Source of the DNA: Trichobilharzia regenti
Lineage: Eukaryota; Platyhelminthes; Trematoda; Strigeidida; Schistosomatidae
Direction of reading: 5' to 3'
NCBI GenBank assembly: GCA_944472135.2
Contig: OX235262.1
Coordinates: 88,758,903 to 88,822,902, forward strand
Length of the DNA: 64,000 bases
The position numbers were made by a program, and so were the translations under genes. The notes beneath the pieces were generated by a model that worked only from the letters and a program-made list of their open reading frames with translations, did no database searches and was not told the origin of the DNA. Positions 52,205 through 64,000 of the stretch are shown here, in pieces. Within the stretch, counting starts at the first letter, position 1; the number at the start of each line of letters is the position of its first letter.

Positions 52205-52850
52205 ATTATGCACAATAAGTTCACACAGTGTGCACAATTTTCAGTGTAGTTTATTGCATAATATTTATTCCTCATCCAGGAGTTTCAAACAAAAAAAACA
52301 GTCACCTCCAGTACATCATATGACGCGGTGAAGTTAGATTTGAATACTAAAAGAAATTAACTACGGTATTTTTCTTTGGTCCCATAGAAGTGCTCAATAA
52401 TAGGCTGTAAACCAATTAAAAATGTGCACGAGTACATTTGGAGACCTATGGATACAAATGAATGATTATAACGGCAGGAAGTAAAGAAAATAATATACAT
52501 TGTCTCGGATGAAAATTCAGGCAGCCCATAGATTCAAGCAGTCAGTCAAATATATGTTTGAATAGTAGTAAAGAAAATACCATAAAATCAACGCATCCGG
52601 AATATAAGTATTACAATTTTTAAGTTTAGTTACCACCAATTTATACGCTTTCAAAATGAAAGGGGTGGGGGGAAGATAAGACAGAAAAAAGGGGAAATTT
52701 CATAAACGGTTTTAGCTTGTAGGTTCACATTAACAACTCAAGAAGGTTATAGTTCATTAAATTAGAATTCTGCTCACAGGACTGAAATCACTAATATGGA
52801 TGGCTAATCAATGTAATTAAAATGCAGTTACCAAAGGAGTGAGAATCTGA
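52205..52850. other. Unassigned AT-rich stretch
   Basis: A LINE-tail-like TAATAGCTTTATTATGCAC at about 52197. Otherwise nothing recognised. Confidence 0.3.
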
Positions 52851-52854
52851 TTAC

Positions 52855-53110
52855 ACTCTCTTTCTGTATGCATAAGTTTGGCTTGCGATGATGGAATGAA
52901 ATTGCTTCAGCAAATAGCAATCTCGACGAAATGAACCGTATACACCAGGTGTCTGGCGATCGCAATGCTATTGTTACTGTCATTACTTATAACCACTGTA
53001 ATTTCAGGTAGTTTACAACTGATGAGAACCTGTGAAATAGAATGATATCACTTTTTATACTGCAAATCTGAAATTTCTTTCTTTATTGAAGCATACAAAG
53101 GGAACTAAAT
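52855..53110. mobile_element. PLE fragments (C-terminus minus; possible tail plus)
   Basis: The minus strand at 52855-52930 encodes LLFAEAISFHHRKPNLCIQKES, the PLE C-terminus. The plus strand at about 53010-53105 has ACAACTGATGAGAACC and TTTCTTTCTTTATTGAAGC, loosely like the PLE 3' tails. How the two pieces relate is unclear. Confidence 0.45.
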
Positions 53111-53496
53111 GTATGAAATTGTCAACTGAATAAAGCTCACACTTACAACAGTCTACAAAAACCTGAGTAATGAAATAATTTCAATCTAATGTAGCTCTTA
53201 ATACTTTCTTAAAGAAAGATTTCTTCAAAGTTTTAATTAATGTATGATTCAGGATAATTATTACAAGAATGGATACTGAACAAAGGGTACTCTTTTCGAT
53301 AACTTCATCATCAGGCTCTACAGTTGTATATACATTATAGCGAATGAATGAATTAGTGTTATGAACAACATTCATGTTTAAATAACATCGAATCAATAAT
53401 AGTGATAGATTACAGCTCAGTAGCATCAACATAAAAGAAGTTGAATGTCAGAAAAATTAGGAAAGATAATAATGCAACTTAATGAATTTATAATCT

Positions 53497-54195
53497 CTAC
53501 TGAAGGCCGGCCAGGGCAGTAATAGAGGCTAGCTGGAATTGCTTCTTTTGAACACAGAGCACTGGTTGTTTGAGGCGAATTGCAATAGCCTCTGCTGTTT
53601 GGAGCATGCAGTGCTTGAATGGTTTTGGCAATGGATTAAGCAGCCGGTAGATAATAGAGAAGGATTCTTCCATGCTGACTTTGTGGCTGGTTCGCACCAG
53701 ATGGTCCAATATCGAACTGTTAATGGTTTTCACTACATCTTTACTTAGACATAGTGGGATATGTTCTCTAGCACGAAAAATCAAGTTCCTAGAGCAACTG
53801 TCAATATAACTCGTTCCAAATTTGCAGTTGAATTGGTAGATACAATTAGAAGTGGCTAGTCTGGGCACTTTATCTTTCAGTCGAGGAATCACCATCGACC
53901 GTATAGAGAATAATGCGTGTAGTTCGCCAGCATTAAAAGTTCTTTGAACTGATTTTCTTAATTTCTTTCTAATTATCTCACTTGGTATATCGCCCTTGAA
54001 TTGTGGTCGTATATAAAGTGGCTTCTTGTTTACAGATAGTGAGTAACCCCTTTCCGCTTTCTTTGTCATGTGTTTCATGATAAATTTGTCGGGATGGCCA
54101 TTTTCCATCAAAGTATCATGTACAATGCTTAATTCATCTTCAATTACTTCTTCTGAGCATATAGCTCTAACTCTGTGGCTGAGGGTCTTTACTCA
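53497..54195 (-). mobile_element. PLE fragment with GIY-YIG domain
   Basis: The minus strand reads RVRAICSEEVIEDELSIVHD (upstream of 54111), then MENGHPDKFIMKH, KPLYIRPQFKGDIPSEIIRK, and the endonuclease start CIYQFNCKFGTSYIDSCSRN with RAREHIP. YIG is changed to YID at the second half of the GIY-YIG signature, so the active-site motif is damaged. C-terminal blocks HLVRTSHKV and LQTAEAIAIRLKQPVLCVQK follow, stop at 53497. It is one open frame of at least 204 codons, the longest PLE frame here, 5'-truncated in the RT-endonuclease linker. Confidence 0.8.
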
Positions 54196-54404
54196 ATTTC
54201 TTTTGTACTTAATAGGAACAAAGCTGGGAAAATGTGTATATTGTCCTGTCCAAGTGCATCACAAGAATGACAGTAATCCAAGAATAATCGTCATTCAGGC
54301 ATCAAATGAAAAAAAACTAGTAGTTCGCCGAAAAGAACCACTTCACTAAACTGCTTACTTTGTTCTTTTCATTAATGATAATAATATCTGTAAAACTGTG
54401 AATT

Positions 54405-54545
54405 GACAGGATTTAGAATTCATAGATGTACTACTGAAAAGCTCCAAACTAAGAGAAGATAGCTGTTCAGAACTTCCTGGCCTTCAGTAGCTGTCTAATT
54501 GACAATAATCCGTGATGAAACCTGAAACAAATCAAATCCCTACGG
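54405..54545 (+). mobile_element. H2 SINE fragment
   Basis: AATTCATAGATGTACTACTGAAAAGCTCC (split), GATAGCTGTTCAG, GATGAAACCTGAAACAAATC. The tRNA-like section is deleted and the ribozyme decayed. Confidence 0.5.
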
Positions 54546-54742
54546 AATCACTCTTGGAAATGTCTGCAAAAAAGTTTGTACATGATGAAAAAAAATCAGT
54601 TAATTCAATTTTTTTTCCGAATCTTGAGATTCTGTTGTCTAGTTTTAAACTAATTTGGTGTGAACTCTCAGATGATTTGATAAATATAATTGTAAATTTA
54701 ATGGAACGTTGTATGCCCTACATTAATTTTCTTATTTTCTTA

Positions 54743-55090
54743 TAGCTTGATTCTACACAGTATTTTGGTACAAGTATGGAATTTTCAGCATGCGATATCA
54801 GTGGCCCGACTATGGATATCAGGTGTGCGTCAGCCGGGGATCAAACCCGAGACCATGTGCATGGTCGGCAAATGTCCTAATCACTGTGCCTCCGACACCC
54901 ATATTTATCTCGGTGGCACAGTGGTTAGGACTCTCGCCCACCATGCACATGGGCCGAGGTTCGATCCCCTGCCGACGCACACTGATATCTATGGTCGGCC
55001 TGCAAAATTTGGGCTACCGATATCCATGCTAAAAATTCCATACTTGTACCAAAAATACAGTGTGGAATCAAGCTATAATCAAAAAAATAA
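54743..55090. mobile_element. Head-to-head SINE B pair
   Basis: The minus copy (54743-54900) and plus copy (about 54911-55090) meet at their heads, separated by about 12 bp (CCCATATTTATC). Both have A and B boxes (plus: GGTGGCACAGTGGTTAG, GGTTCGATCCCC). The tails point outward; the plus tail ends in an A-rich AAAAAATAAATAAATAAAA. The pair could fold into a long hairpin in RNA. Confidence 0.82.
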
Positions 55091-55885
55091 ATAAATAAAA
55101 TTAAGAAAAGAAGTGTAAATTTTATTGATGAACTAATTTTCACAGCTTTATCATATTGTGTATACTGATGTCACACTAATAGATAATTGTTGCATGTAGT
55201 GTTTTATAACATAATTTTAGCTTTAGCAAATTGTTGATGATGTTAGATCTAACCTTGAAAATTAGTGCAAATTAGGTGATTGACATAAAAAAAGAACAAA
55301 GCTGTCAATTTCACTGGGTTATTTAAACTAGAATTTATACACGGTTAACATGATGAATTTAAATAACTCATAGATAGATTATAATATAAGCTAGACATTT
55401 TGCTTCGACCCACCTATCTATGACTAGACGATAGTCTCTCTAGACAGTCACATGACTAAGACACATGACTAGACCTACGACCTTGTGGATTTGCTTTGTA
55501 ACTGGTCTGATCAGTCAGCACAAATAGATAAAAAAAAAGTAACAGCTAGACAGAGAGATATTACATAACTGGTCTAAGAAACTTTAACTTTTAAGTTGCA
55601 CTTCAAATTTATGCAGCAATTATGTATTGATGAAAATAGTAATGTTTACCATACCACATTTCTAAGAAGAAATTAAAGACTATGTCTTATGTACAGCGTA
55701 TGACTCAGAATACTTCTTTTGATTGTGACAGTGTCTTTTGAAATATTTTATAAAAATTCACCAAAAATGTTCTATGTAAATTTAAATTGGATTAGTTGTG
55801 CATAAATGCATGAGTGGTTTAGCGGAAATAAAGATTAATTATAGTTGGGTAACACAAAAGAATCACAACTGGCATAAGAAAGTGT
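55091..55885. other. AT-rich stretch
   Basis: No gene or repeat family recognised. Confidence 0.3.
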
Positions 55886-55887
55886 TT

Positions 55888-56620
55888 TTACAAGTTTGAC
55901 CACGGATTGATACCAGTTAGAGGAACACCTGATTGACACAGGACACCGAGTAGATGTTCTGGAATCATTCAAAATAATTAACAGACAAAGTACCTCAAGT
56001 CTTCTCAGATTTGCTGAAGCTATAGCAATAAAACGATTGAAGCCTGATTTATGTGTCCAAAAAGAATCCGTTGCTGGACTTCAATTACCCTGGTGACTCA
56101 CCTCTTAGTAACTCTTTGTTTTCTAATTTTGTTAATTTTGTTGGCTTATCTTTTCACTCCACCCCTTCCCTTTATTTTTCGCTTCACTCTCTTAAGAGAT
56201 AATTTTCTTGATCTTCTGAGTTCTGTTCACTCTTTTATATCATCAACTTCTCATTTGACCTCATGTGCACCGAAATTGTAAAATTTTGATCTTCTCTTAT
56301 CTAATTACGTAACTATTGCTAATTTTCTTTTGTTACCACCCCAACAACACAAAAGTTAGTGAATTTTTTTCAAGAAACTTCTCTCTACCAAGATATATTT
56401 ATATATGCATGTCGTAACACTTTAGACACCCTGTAAATCTCAACGCCTTATTTTACTATGACGCTCTGACAGTATGCTTGCTAATGGCAAAGGTTTGTTA
56501 AAATTGTACGCTTTTTATTGTTATTAAAAAATTCAGGTTGTACGCAGCTGATGAGAAAATAAAATGGATCCAGATTATTCTGCACCAATGTTTCTTCTTT
56601 CTTTGTTCAAAGTTAGAGAA
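55888..56620 (+). mobile_element. PLE 3' fragment, with H2 scrap at its left edge
   Basis: A minus-strand H2 tail scrap (55888-55921) abuts PLE coding sequence at about 55925: HLIDTGHRVDVLESFKIINRQ, SSLLRFAEAIAIKRLKPDLCVQKESVAGLQLPW, stop at 56094. The C-terminus is intact and matches 6020-6138. The 3' UTR and tail (GTACGCAGCTGATGAGAAAAT..CTTCTTTCTTTGTTCAAAG) end near 56618. Confidence 0.75.
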
Positions 56621-56870
56621 ACATTGAAAACCAGGGAGTACTGGTGGAAGTTAGAATTCATGGGACATTGAATCGGGTCCCAGTGGCTGAATGGTATGCA
56701 AGATTGCTTGTAACCGGAAGGTCCTGGGTTCGAACCCCAGGGGTTGTGTACTGCCGATGATTCCCAAAGAGCTAGGATGAAACAGCTGTCCAGTACTCCC
56801 TGCTGGTTTCGAATGGTTCTCTAACTGATATCAATTAGTGGTCAAACTCATATAAACAAATATAATCTTT
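56608..56870 (+). mobile_element. H2 SINE
   Basis: A minus-strand 3' scrap (56608-56640) joins a plus copy starting at GGAAGTTAGAATTCATGGG. tRNA-like CAGTGGCTGAATGGTATG and B box GGGTTCGAACCCC. Hammerhead at 56748-56796. Tail to about 56870. Confidence 0.72.
56748..56796 (+). ncRNA. H2 hammerhead, single core change (U4 to C)
   Basis: Stem I GTACTG (56748-56753) pairs with CAGTAC (56791-56796). Core CCGATGA (56754-56760) has U4 changed to C. Stem II TTCC/GGAT has a U-U at the first pair. GAA (56779-56781), ACAGCTGT (56782-56789) and C17 (56790) are intact. Confidence 0.6.
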
Positions 56871-56874
56871 ACAA

Positions 56875-57525
56875 ACCAACTCTTAAAAGTAAGAAAGTGT
56901 AGCAAGACACTCAGGGGATAAAAATTTAATGAGTAAGAATATTATTAGTAAAGTAGTTATACTTTGGATGTTTTTGTATACATTATTATTATAATATTCA
57001 TCTATCTGAATGCTAGTTTTACGTGAATATTACTCATATCCCTAACCAAAGTTGGACTAATTCAGTAAATTCTTACGAGTTACATGATCTATTGCATTAA
57101 TGTCCTATTTCTACTAAGCCTTTGTCTACACCTAACCTTTATCCACTTTCAAGGACATTTTATTATTGATCCTTACTAATATCCATCACAGATTTATTCA
57201 CTTCGCATATGTTGCTCCTTCTGTGTCAGACAATTCATTTCAGTGCATGAATGGTTAACTGTTCATTGTGTTAAAGGTGTTTGACTGAATGTAGCATGAA
57301 ACTAATTTATAAGGTGTTCCTAAAAACCTTGTCAATAAAATGACGTGCCTACGAAAAGTAGAGTGATAAACTCATCAGTTTGTTTTATTCGTTTCAATGG
57401 TTCGCAGAGAATTCCATCAACAACTTCACTTCAAGAATTAGTCTGTCACTTTCTGATGATCTTTTGGATAAAGTAAAAGTATCCTATTTAGAATTTGTAA
57501 CTACAGTTGAGGATTAAAGTAGAAT
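56875..57525. other. Unassigned stretch
   Basis: Nothing recognised. Confidence 0.3.
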
Positions 57526-57529
57526 ACTC

Positions 57530-58010
57530 GAGATCTGTTCCATCCTAGCTTGAAACTCTTCAGTAGTACGCCTACACCTACTGGAGCTTGATCATGATCA
57601 TGATCTCGCACGCACATTGAATTGGCTTTCAACTGAACGATGTACATTTGGTTACAGGATTTCATCATGAGCTTATATTGGCTAGAGAACCATTGAAAAA
57701 CCTGGAAGTATCACTGACAGCTGTCGCGTCAACCTGTTTGGGACTCTTCATCAGTACTCACCCACCTCACTTCGAACCCAGGACCTTCAGGTTACAAGAC
57801 CAGTGAGATTGTAGACCATATAGCCACTGGGATCCGATCCAGTGGCAGGTGCATGAATTCTAACTTCTTCCAATTCACGACATAACGTGACTTCTAGCCA
57901 ATGTCTTCGACGAGTATTTTCTTCACACCCGACCTGGTGCACCCTACTAGTCACGATTTCTCACTAGAACCCCAGGTAACTACCTACCTGAGTAGGGCCA
58001 ATTGCCAGTG
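57530..58010 (-). mobile_element. H2 SINEs, fragment plus near-complete copy
   Basis: A minus-strand fragment (57530-57600) carries CTGAAGAG..GGATGGAACAG. A near-complete minus copy (57650-58010) ends at the family's 5' start (AATGCTCACTGGCAATTGG on the minus strand). The latter is almost identical to 59819-60125, including an unusual CAGTGAGATTGTAGACC segment, so they form one subfamily. Ribozyme: long stem II form with GCGACAGCTGTC. Confidence 0.72.
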
Positions 58011-58234
58011 AGCATTTTTTAATGAAATGAAAAAAAAAACAAGTTACAGAATTAGTTCTCTCTTCATATTCAACAACGCTACTTAACATGATATACTTAA
58101 GATTATTGCTATACATGTAAATCCTGTATGAAGTGGGTATATTCTCGAACTAAATATGCTGAAAATTTCTGCACTAAATAGTCACATATTGTCTGAAATA
58201 AAGCTTTATTATTAATTAGACCATTCAGACACTA

Positions 58235-58455
58235 GAAAGTGACTCAATGGCCTATGAATTCTAACTTCTGTTAATTCGCCTAAAATACATCACTGGCGTC
58301 ATTCAGTGTCATAGATGAGTAACTGTTCGCTTAGCTGACTTGGTGAACCCCACTGCTGACGACTTCTTACCAGCACTCGGGGTCGCTTCCTGTATCCATC
58401 CAGTTGTATCGTGGTGAGTGCTTACTGATAAAGAGTCCCAAACTTGGTTTTCTTG
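58235..58455. mobile_element. Rearranged H2 SINE pieces
   Basis: A minus-strand 5' portion (58235-58400: GGCCTATGAATTCTAACTTC read on plus) is followed by a short plus-strand piece GAGTGCTTACTGATAAAGAG, TCCCAAACTTGG (58415-58448). Confidence 0.5.
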
Positions 58456-59025
58456 TGGCTACATTACCACTTTAATTATGTTAACTTATACTAAGAACGT
58501 TGATATTTCTATAGTCAGTGATAATTTTCTGTATAAAAACTATTAATGTATTAAAGTTCATTGTAAAAGTATGACGAATATAACCTTGAAATAAAACCGC
58601 CATTTTGTTTGATAATGAAATGTTGGTAAAAAAAAGTTATAAATAATAAAAGTTAAATATTTCACCGTATCTGGATGATTTTTGTCTGTTGTATCTTTAA
58701 CTATCATTACTGCTATTATCATTCATAAATCCACTTAAATGTTATTTATTGTACACAAATAAAATTGTTTAACAATATGCTGGCCTTATAAAGGCATCAG
58801 TTTCATTCTTTCTTTTACTAACTGTATTTATGAACTTAGATGACCTTAATTATCATTTTTAAACAAGGTAATATTAAGTGTAAGACTATATAGAGATAGT
58901 TATGTGAAACTGAAATATTGATAGCCAAAATTTGTTTGCTTCAGATATCTTGGATTAAGCTAAACTTCGTTAGGGAAGTATGCTACACTCAGCAAAAGGA
59001 ACATGATTTAGATTTTTAACAATAA
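58456..59025. other. AT-rich stretch
   Basis: Nothing recognised, apart from an AATAAAAT-rich composition. Confidence 0.3.
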
Positions 59026-59029
59026 TTTT

Positions 59030-59480
59030 TAAATCGGTGCTTCTATGTGGTTCTGAAACATGACTCTTGAGCCAATAAAAGCATTTCCAATTGATTTCAA
59101 ACTTTCACCAACACACACCTACCTTCGCTGTATATTGAAAATCAAATGACCAACCGGAAAGGATTAGCAACACAGAATTATAACAATGAATCAATCAATA
59201 AAATTTATCGCCCAATATATATGCAGAAGGAAATGGACATGTGCTAAGGAGACCGTGGACTGAAATCACGCACGAGGCTAGACCTCTAGTGAAATCCGAA
59301 TAAGAAACAACTGCTTGAACATGGGTCAAACGGTCACATGTAGAAGATCGTATGAGGAGAAAGGAGAAAGCATATAAGCAGTCGTAGATCGAGTTAAAAA
59401 CGAATTCCGTGGGCAGGCTGAGATGAAGATGTGTTGCTGAAGCCCAATATTCCACTTAGAATCCAAAGAAATGCTAATAA
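59030..59480 (+). mobile_element. RTE-1 3' fragment
   Basis: The plus strand: GCTTCTATGTGGTTCTGAAAC (LLCGSET), IKQMTNRKGLAT, a QYICRRKWTC-like block, RRPWTEITHE, to GCTGAAGCCCAATATTCCAC and TTAGAATCCAAAG with (AATA)n. Heavily mutated. Confidence 0.65.
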
Positions 59481-59815
59481 TACAGAAGCATTAAGAACTA
59501 AGAAACCTTGGGCAACTGTTTTTTTTTCAACAGGACACATCAATCAACGCGATAGGAGGTTGTTTGATGTACTCTTAGGTTACAACGTGATTATGTTGTA
59601 CCATTCAGCCATTAGCCTCAAGTTCACTCTATTTGAAAGAATTTTAGGTTTAAAAACACTAAAGAAATATAGACAAATTTGTTTTTAATGAAAACAAAAC
59701 ACGTAGTTCACCAAAGAGTCTCTTTTCGGTGTACTCGTTTTTTCGGTTGTAAAAACGTAAATATTTATGGCCTATTTTGCATGTATGTGTGAATTAAGTT
59801 TATCAAACAAAAATA

Positions 59816-60466
59816 CAATTTCATCATGAGCTTATATTGGTTAGAGAACCATTGAAAAACCTGGAAGTATCACTGGACAGCTGTCGCGTCAACCTGGTTT
59901 GGAACTCTTCATCAGTACTCACCCACCTCACTTCGAACCCAGGACATTCAGGTTACAAGACCAGTGAGATTGTAGACCATATAAGCACTGGGATCCGATC
60001 CAGTGGCAGGTGCATGAATTCTAACTTCTTCCAATTCACGACATAACGTGACTCCTAGCCAATGTCTTCGACGAGTATTTTTCTTCACACCCGACCTGGT
60101 GCATCCTACTGGTCACGACTTGCAGTATTCAAGTAGGTAGTTACTTGGGGTTCTAGTGAGAAATCGTGACTAGTAGGGTGCACCAGGTCGGGTGTGAGGA
60201 CAAATGCTTGCCGAAGACATTGGCTAGGGTTCGCGATATGTCATGATTTGGAAGAAGTTAGAATTCATGCACCTGCCACTGGATCGGATCCCAGTGGTTA
60301 TATGGTCTACAATCTCATTAGTCTTGTAATCTGAAGGTCCTGGGTTCGAAGTGAGGTGGGTGAGTACTGATGAAGAGTCCCAAACCAGGTTGACGCGACA
60401 GCTGTCCAGTGATACTTGCAGGTTTTTCAATGGTTCTCTAGCCAATATAAGCTCATGATGAAATCC
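59816..60466. mobile_element. Head-to-head H2 SINE pair in a long direct repeat
   Basis: Minus arm about 59819-60125 and plus arm about 60127-60465 form a near-complete inverted repeat. About 50 bp of flank (59767-59815 and 60467-60517; landmarks GCATGTATGTGTGAATTAAG / GTATGTATGTGTGCATTTAG) is duplicated on both sides at about 90% identity. Both ribozymes are the long stem II, GCGA subfamily with changed GAAA. Confidence 0.75.
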
Positions 60467-60519
60467 ATATGCGGCTTATTTTGTATGTATGTGTGCATTT
60501 AGTTTATCAAACAAAAATT

Positions 60520-61390
60520 CGATTGGTTATGGTTATTTTTAGTAAACAGGTGAAAGTTAGTAAATCTTGGATGGAGTCATGTAATGGAACAATGGTCAAA
60601 AAATTGGGTGCTAACGAAATTAGGGTAGTAACAAAGGTTGAGTTATCACAAACAGTTGTTAAGATGAAGTTACGTAATCATATGAATAGTTCGACGGTTG
60701 AATTGTACTCAGGATGCACATAGGAACAAACTAGAGAATACAAAATTACGTAAGAGCTCTAAATGAATATAAGAATTATAAGAAATTAAAGAAACAGGCA
60801 AACAAAAACAATTAAGTCATCAAAATTCAAAAAAAGTTGTTACCATGCTAGTAGAAGTGGTTGATTAATTTTCTCTTTTCTATTTGTTTTTATTTCTCTG
60901 AGTTTACTTTGATACTTTAATAGAATTCTAATATGAAACATAAAAAGAAAACCCTCTCAACATTTTCAAATAGTTAGTCTGACTGAAAAACTTTATTTTG
61001 TAGTTGTAGAAAGAGGCGGAGGAAGAGGAATAGGATGGGAGTAGGAGTCATAGTTATAAAACGAACATTTCGAACAATTATCTTCTAGTGATTGATTCAC
61101 CTAAGAAAATCAGTTAATCACATTATTATACTATATTTACAAAACGGTATATTTGATTTGTGAGAGAGTTAATATGAGCGTTTTCTTTTGGATCCATAAA
61201 AAAGTGTTCACTAATCGTAGGCGTGTTAGCTTCAAGTGCAGTAGTTAAATGACCCCATATATTAGACAGAAAATACAAATATATATATGTATGAAAACAG
61301 GTAAGAATAATCGTAATCTTTTTGCGAAAATAATAACAATCAGATACATTAAAATGTGATTTTTCTTGATATATAATAAGTCATATTTAG
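60520..61390. other. Flank of the GATA array, no gene recognised
   Basis: AT-rich; short open frame at 60469-60723 has no recognisable features. Confidence 0.35.
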
Positions 61391-61391
61391 G

Positions 61392-63426
<2,035 letters not shown>

Positions 63427-63682
63427 TTAAATGAAATCGCTCTGCTGGATATTAAATTTTTTTGAAAGATTATGAAATTTCACTTATACAACACAGAATA
63501 TTTTTTCCTGATTTCCAAAATTTAGCAACTAGTGGTTTACTCAAATGAGGATTTAATGACAGAAGACAAAAGGAGAAGGAGAAAGCCGAAGAAAGGGAGG
63601 GATTGAGAGGGAGATATAAGTAAACTAACTAACTAGTTAAACAAAAATTACCCTCTACTGGAATAAGATATATATATAACTA
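63427..63682. other. Spacer between GATA array and SINEs
   Basis: Purine-rich (AGAAGACAAAAGGAGAAGGAG) and a TATATATATA run near 63670. No gene recognised. Confidence 0.35.
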
Positions 63683-64000
63683 CTGTCAGCTCATGATGAA
63701 ATCCTGAAACCAATCAAATCCCTACAAACCAACACTTGAATACCAATAAGATGCTCACTGGCGACTGGCCCTATTCAGGTAGGTAGTTATCTGGGTTCCA
63801 GTAGGAAGTCGTGACCAGTAGGGTGCAGCTGGTCGGGTGTGAGGACAAATACTCGCCGAAGACATTGGCTAGCGGTCGCGTTATGTCGTGAATTGGCAGA
63901 AGTTAGAATTCAAGGACTATTGGATCGGGTCCCAGTGGCTTAATGGTATACGAGCTCACCTTGTAACCGGAAGGTCCTGGGTTCGAATCCCGGTGGGTGC
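63683..64000 (+). mobile_element. Tandem H2 SINEs, second copy cut by the window edge
   Basis: The 3' end of one H2 copy (63683-63742: GTCAGCTCATGATGAAATCC to AACACTTGAATAC) runs directly into the 5' start of another (from about 63743: AATAAGATGCTCACTGGCG). The second has GTCGTGACCAGTAGGGTGC, CAGTGGCTTAATGG and B box GGGTTCGAATCCCGG, and stops at the last base just before its hammerhead would begin. Head-to-tail order, unlike the inverted pairs. Confidence 0.8.

Noticed and set aside
53280..53320. CTGATGATGAAG...CGAAAAG on the minus strand as a hammerhead
   Set aside because: Stem II is only two pairs and stem I does not pair; it is likely chance.
54068..54349. Open frame with CVYCPVQVHHKN
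   Set aside because: It lies antisense to and beyond the PLE fragment, has no recognisable domain, and is short.
59431..59688. Small gene after the RTE fragment at 59.4 kb
   Set aside because: The frame begins inside the RTE 3' end and continues into unremarkable sequence; no family recognised.

Overview
The window looks like a piece of a blood-fluke (Schistosoma-type trematode) nuclear genome. The case rests on repeat content: AT-rich DNA packed with RTE-type and CR1/Jockey-type non-LTR retrotransposons, Penelope-like elements (PLEs) with GIY-YIG endonuclease remnants, and tRNA-headed SINEs, one of which matches the Sm-alpha type with its hammerhead ribozyme. I cannot fix the species. There are no bacterial operons, rRNA genes or CRISPR arrays. 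The only host coding sequence I recognise is a short terminal exon at 6933-7073 that resembles the C-terminus of the WD40 protein SEC13.

SINE families are named here for reference. 'Alpha' is Sm-alpha-like: tRNA head plus hammerhead. 'H2' is the most abundant: tRNA-like head plus a second hammerhead module. 'H3' is a tRNA-like head plus a third hammerhead-like module. 'A' has a tRNA head and a 3' tail matching the RTE 3' end. 'B' has a tRNA head and a 3' tail resembling the CR1-type 3' end. In alpha, H2 and H3 the ribozyme core has the same layout: GAA, then an 8-nt palindrome starting with A and ending with T, then the cleavage-site C. The palindromes are ATGCGCAT (inferred for alpha from copies here plus the known motif), ACAGCTGT (H2) and ACCTAGGT (H3). 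Most copies have a core lesion. The H2 copy at 1441-1486 (minus strand) keeps every catalytic-core residue.

Layout. 0-6 kb: an old RTE-2 fragment, head-to-head H2 pairs, a composite alpha pair and an RTE fragment. 5.8-7.1 kb: a PLE fragment, then the SEC13-like exon. 7.4-14 kb: RTE-1 fragments, H2 pairs, a SINE A and an RTE-2 reverse-transcriptase fragment. 15-25 kb: H2 copies, a possible solo LTR, a 5'-truncated CR1 copy (17.7-18.75 kb, minus), RTE pieces and SINEs A and B. 26.9-40 kb: RTE copies, a SINE A inside an RTE (33 kb), an RTE inside a PLE (35-36.8 kb), a PLE-terminus inverted repeat (37.4 kb) and an H2 inverted unit with a 15-bp target-site duplication (38.7 kb). 40.9-48.4 kb: a second composite alpha pair, the best-preserved RTE (42.1-44.86 kb) and a longer CR1 copy (46.4-48.4 kb) with a rearranged SINE B in its 3' UTR. 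50-60.5 kb: an inverted pair of RTE fragments, an H3 SINE, PLE fragments, a head-to-head SINE B pair and more H2 pairs. 61.39-63.43 kb: a 2,035-bp near-perfect (GATA)n array. The window ends inside an H2 SINE that follows the 3' end of another in tandem.

The elements form a dependency network. SINE A appears to borrow the RTE tail and SINE B the CR1 tail, which suggests mobilisation in trans. Alpha, H2 and H3 add self-cleaving modules, and PLEs supply a third retroelement class. Nested insertions give relative ages: PLE before RTE at 36 kb, RTE before SINE A at 33 kb, and CR1 before SINE B at 48 kb.
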